Of a stretch of DNA of 64,000 nt, positions 63,945-64,000 are shown in pieces. The notes beneath the pieces were generated by a model. It saw nothing but the letters and a program-made list of their open reading frames with translations, was not told the DNA's origin and ran no database searches. Every line of letters starts with the position of its first letter. The first letter of the stretch is position 1. The DNA is taken from assembly GCA_002084805.1 (NCBI GenBank), contig NBMC01000002.1, positions 62,001-126,000 on the forward strand, read 5' to 3'. This stretch comes from Spirochaetaceae bacterium 4572_59 (GTDB taxonomy: Bacteria > Spirochaetota > Spirochaetia > DSM-2461). A program made the position numbers and the translations under genes.

Positions 63945-64000
63945 AATTCCAATACTCCTCAAGTCAAAAGGCTAGTCTTTAGTTGTAGAATCTTCAAGTT

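Noticed and set aside
1-64000. CRISPR array, rRNA, tRNA or insertion sequence
   Set aside because: No regularly spaced repeats, no cloverleaf or ribosomal sequence and no transposase frame or terminal repeat was recognised by eye.

Overview
The window looks like chromosomal DNA of a free-living, moderately AT-leaning spirochaete (Spirochaetales). This is inferred from three things: an IleRS of the eukaryote-like type, an AEP cytidylyltransferase/aminotransferase fusion of the kind described from Treponema, and several uncharacterised lipoproteins and outer-membrane proteins. No rRNA, tRNA, insertion sequence or CRISPR array was found. Several genes start with TTG behind a good Shine-Dalgarno (SD) sequence.

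Region 1 (1-16056) is metabolic. ygfK, ssnA and ygeY on the left, and carbamate kinase plus the knotted carbamoyltransferase ygeW on the right, belong to the anaerobic purine/uric-acid (selenium-linked) catabolic set. Between the two halves lie a LacI regulator with a perfect palindromic operator, an AglEFG-like sugar ABC transporter without its ATPase, a PAS/GAF/GGDEF diguanylate cyclase and a DauR-like regulator that is divergent from carbamate kinase.

Region 2 (16065-40437) is mixed. It holds a DUF4143 ATPase, a broken exported rhodanese, hisS, a DEAH helicase and aroB. A small BamA-like protein and a polysaccharide set (WecA-type transferase, Wzz, Wza-like exporter) follow. Then come an ArsR regulator with cysteine desulfurase and thiI, a decayed hipBA pair, fmdB, hisH-hisF, a lipoprotein read from within the ileS 3' end, ileS, and an intact hipBA pair with two strong operators.

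Region 3 (40439-63962) is a cell-surface gene block and the most interesting part. Its left end has an outer-membrane protein, a CotH-family lipoprotein, a DUF4956 membrane protein and a frameshifted glycosyltransferase. The rest is a phosphonate-decorated glycan locus. It contains PEP mutase fused to a TagD-like cytidylyltransferase, phosphonopyruvate decarboxylase, an iron-type alcohol dehydrogenase (probably phosphonoacetaldehyde reductase) and a PntC-like AEP cytidylyltransferase/transaminase. It also contains WbpB/WbpD/WbpE enzymes for a diacetamido-uronic acid, a GT2 glycosyltransferase and a frameshifted flippase.

Flanking these are two copies of a two-gene module. Each copy has a membrane-anchored CDP-glycerol-glycerophosphotransferase-like protein with an N-terminal YIDPxTGS motif. 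Each is followed by a large protein in which a YidC/Oxa1-like membrane domain is fused to a periplasmic alkaline-phosphatase/sulfatase-superfamily domain. One copy precedes the PEP mutase operon (potential hydroxyethylphosphonate branch) and the other precedes pntC (aminoethylphosphonate branch). I infer a system that activates two phosphonate head groups with CMP and installs them on a surface glycan. The YidC-AP fusion proteins would be the membrane or periplasmic transferases. This is the candidate new system in the window.
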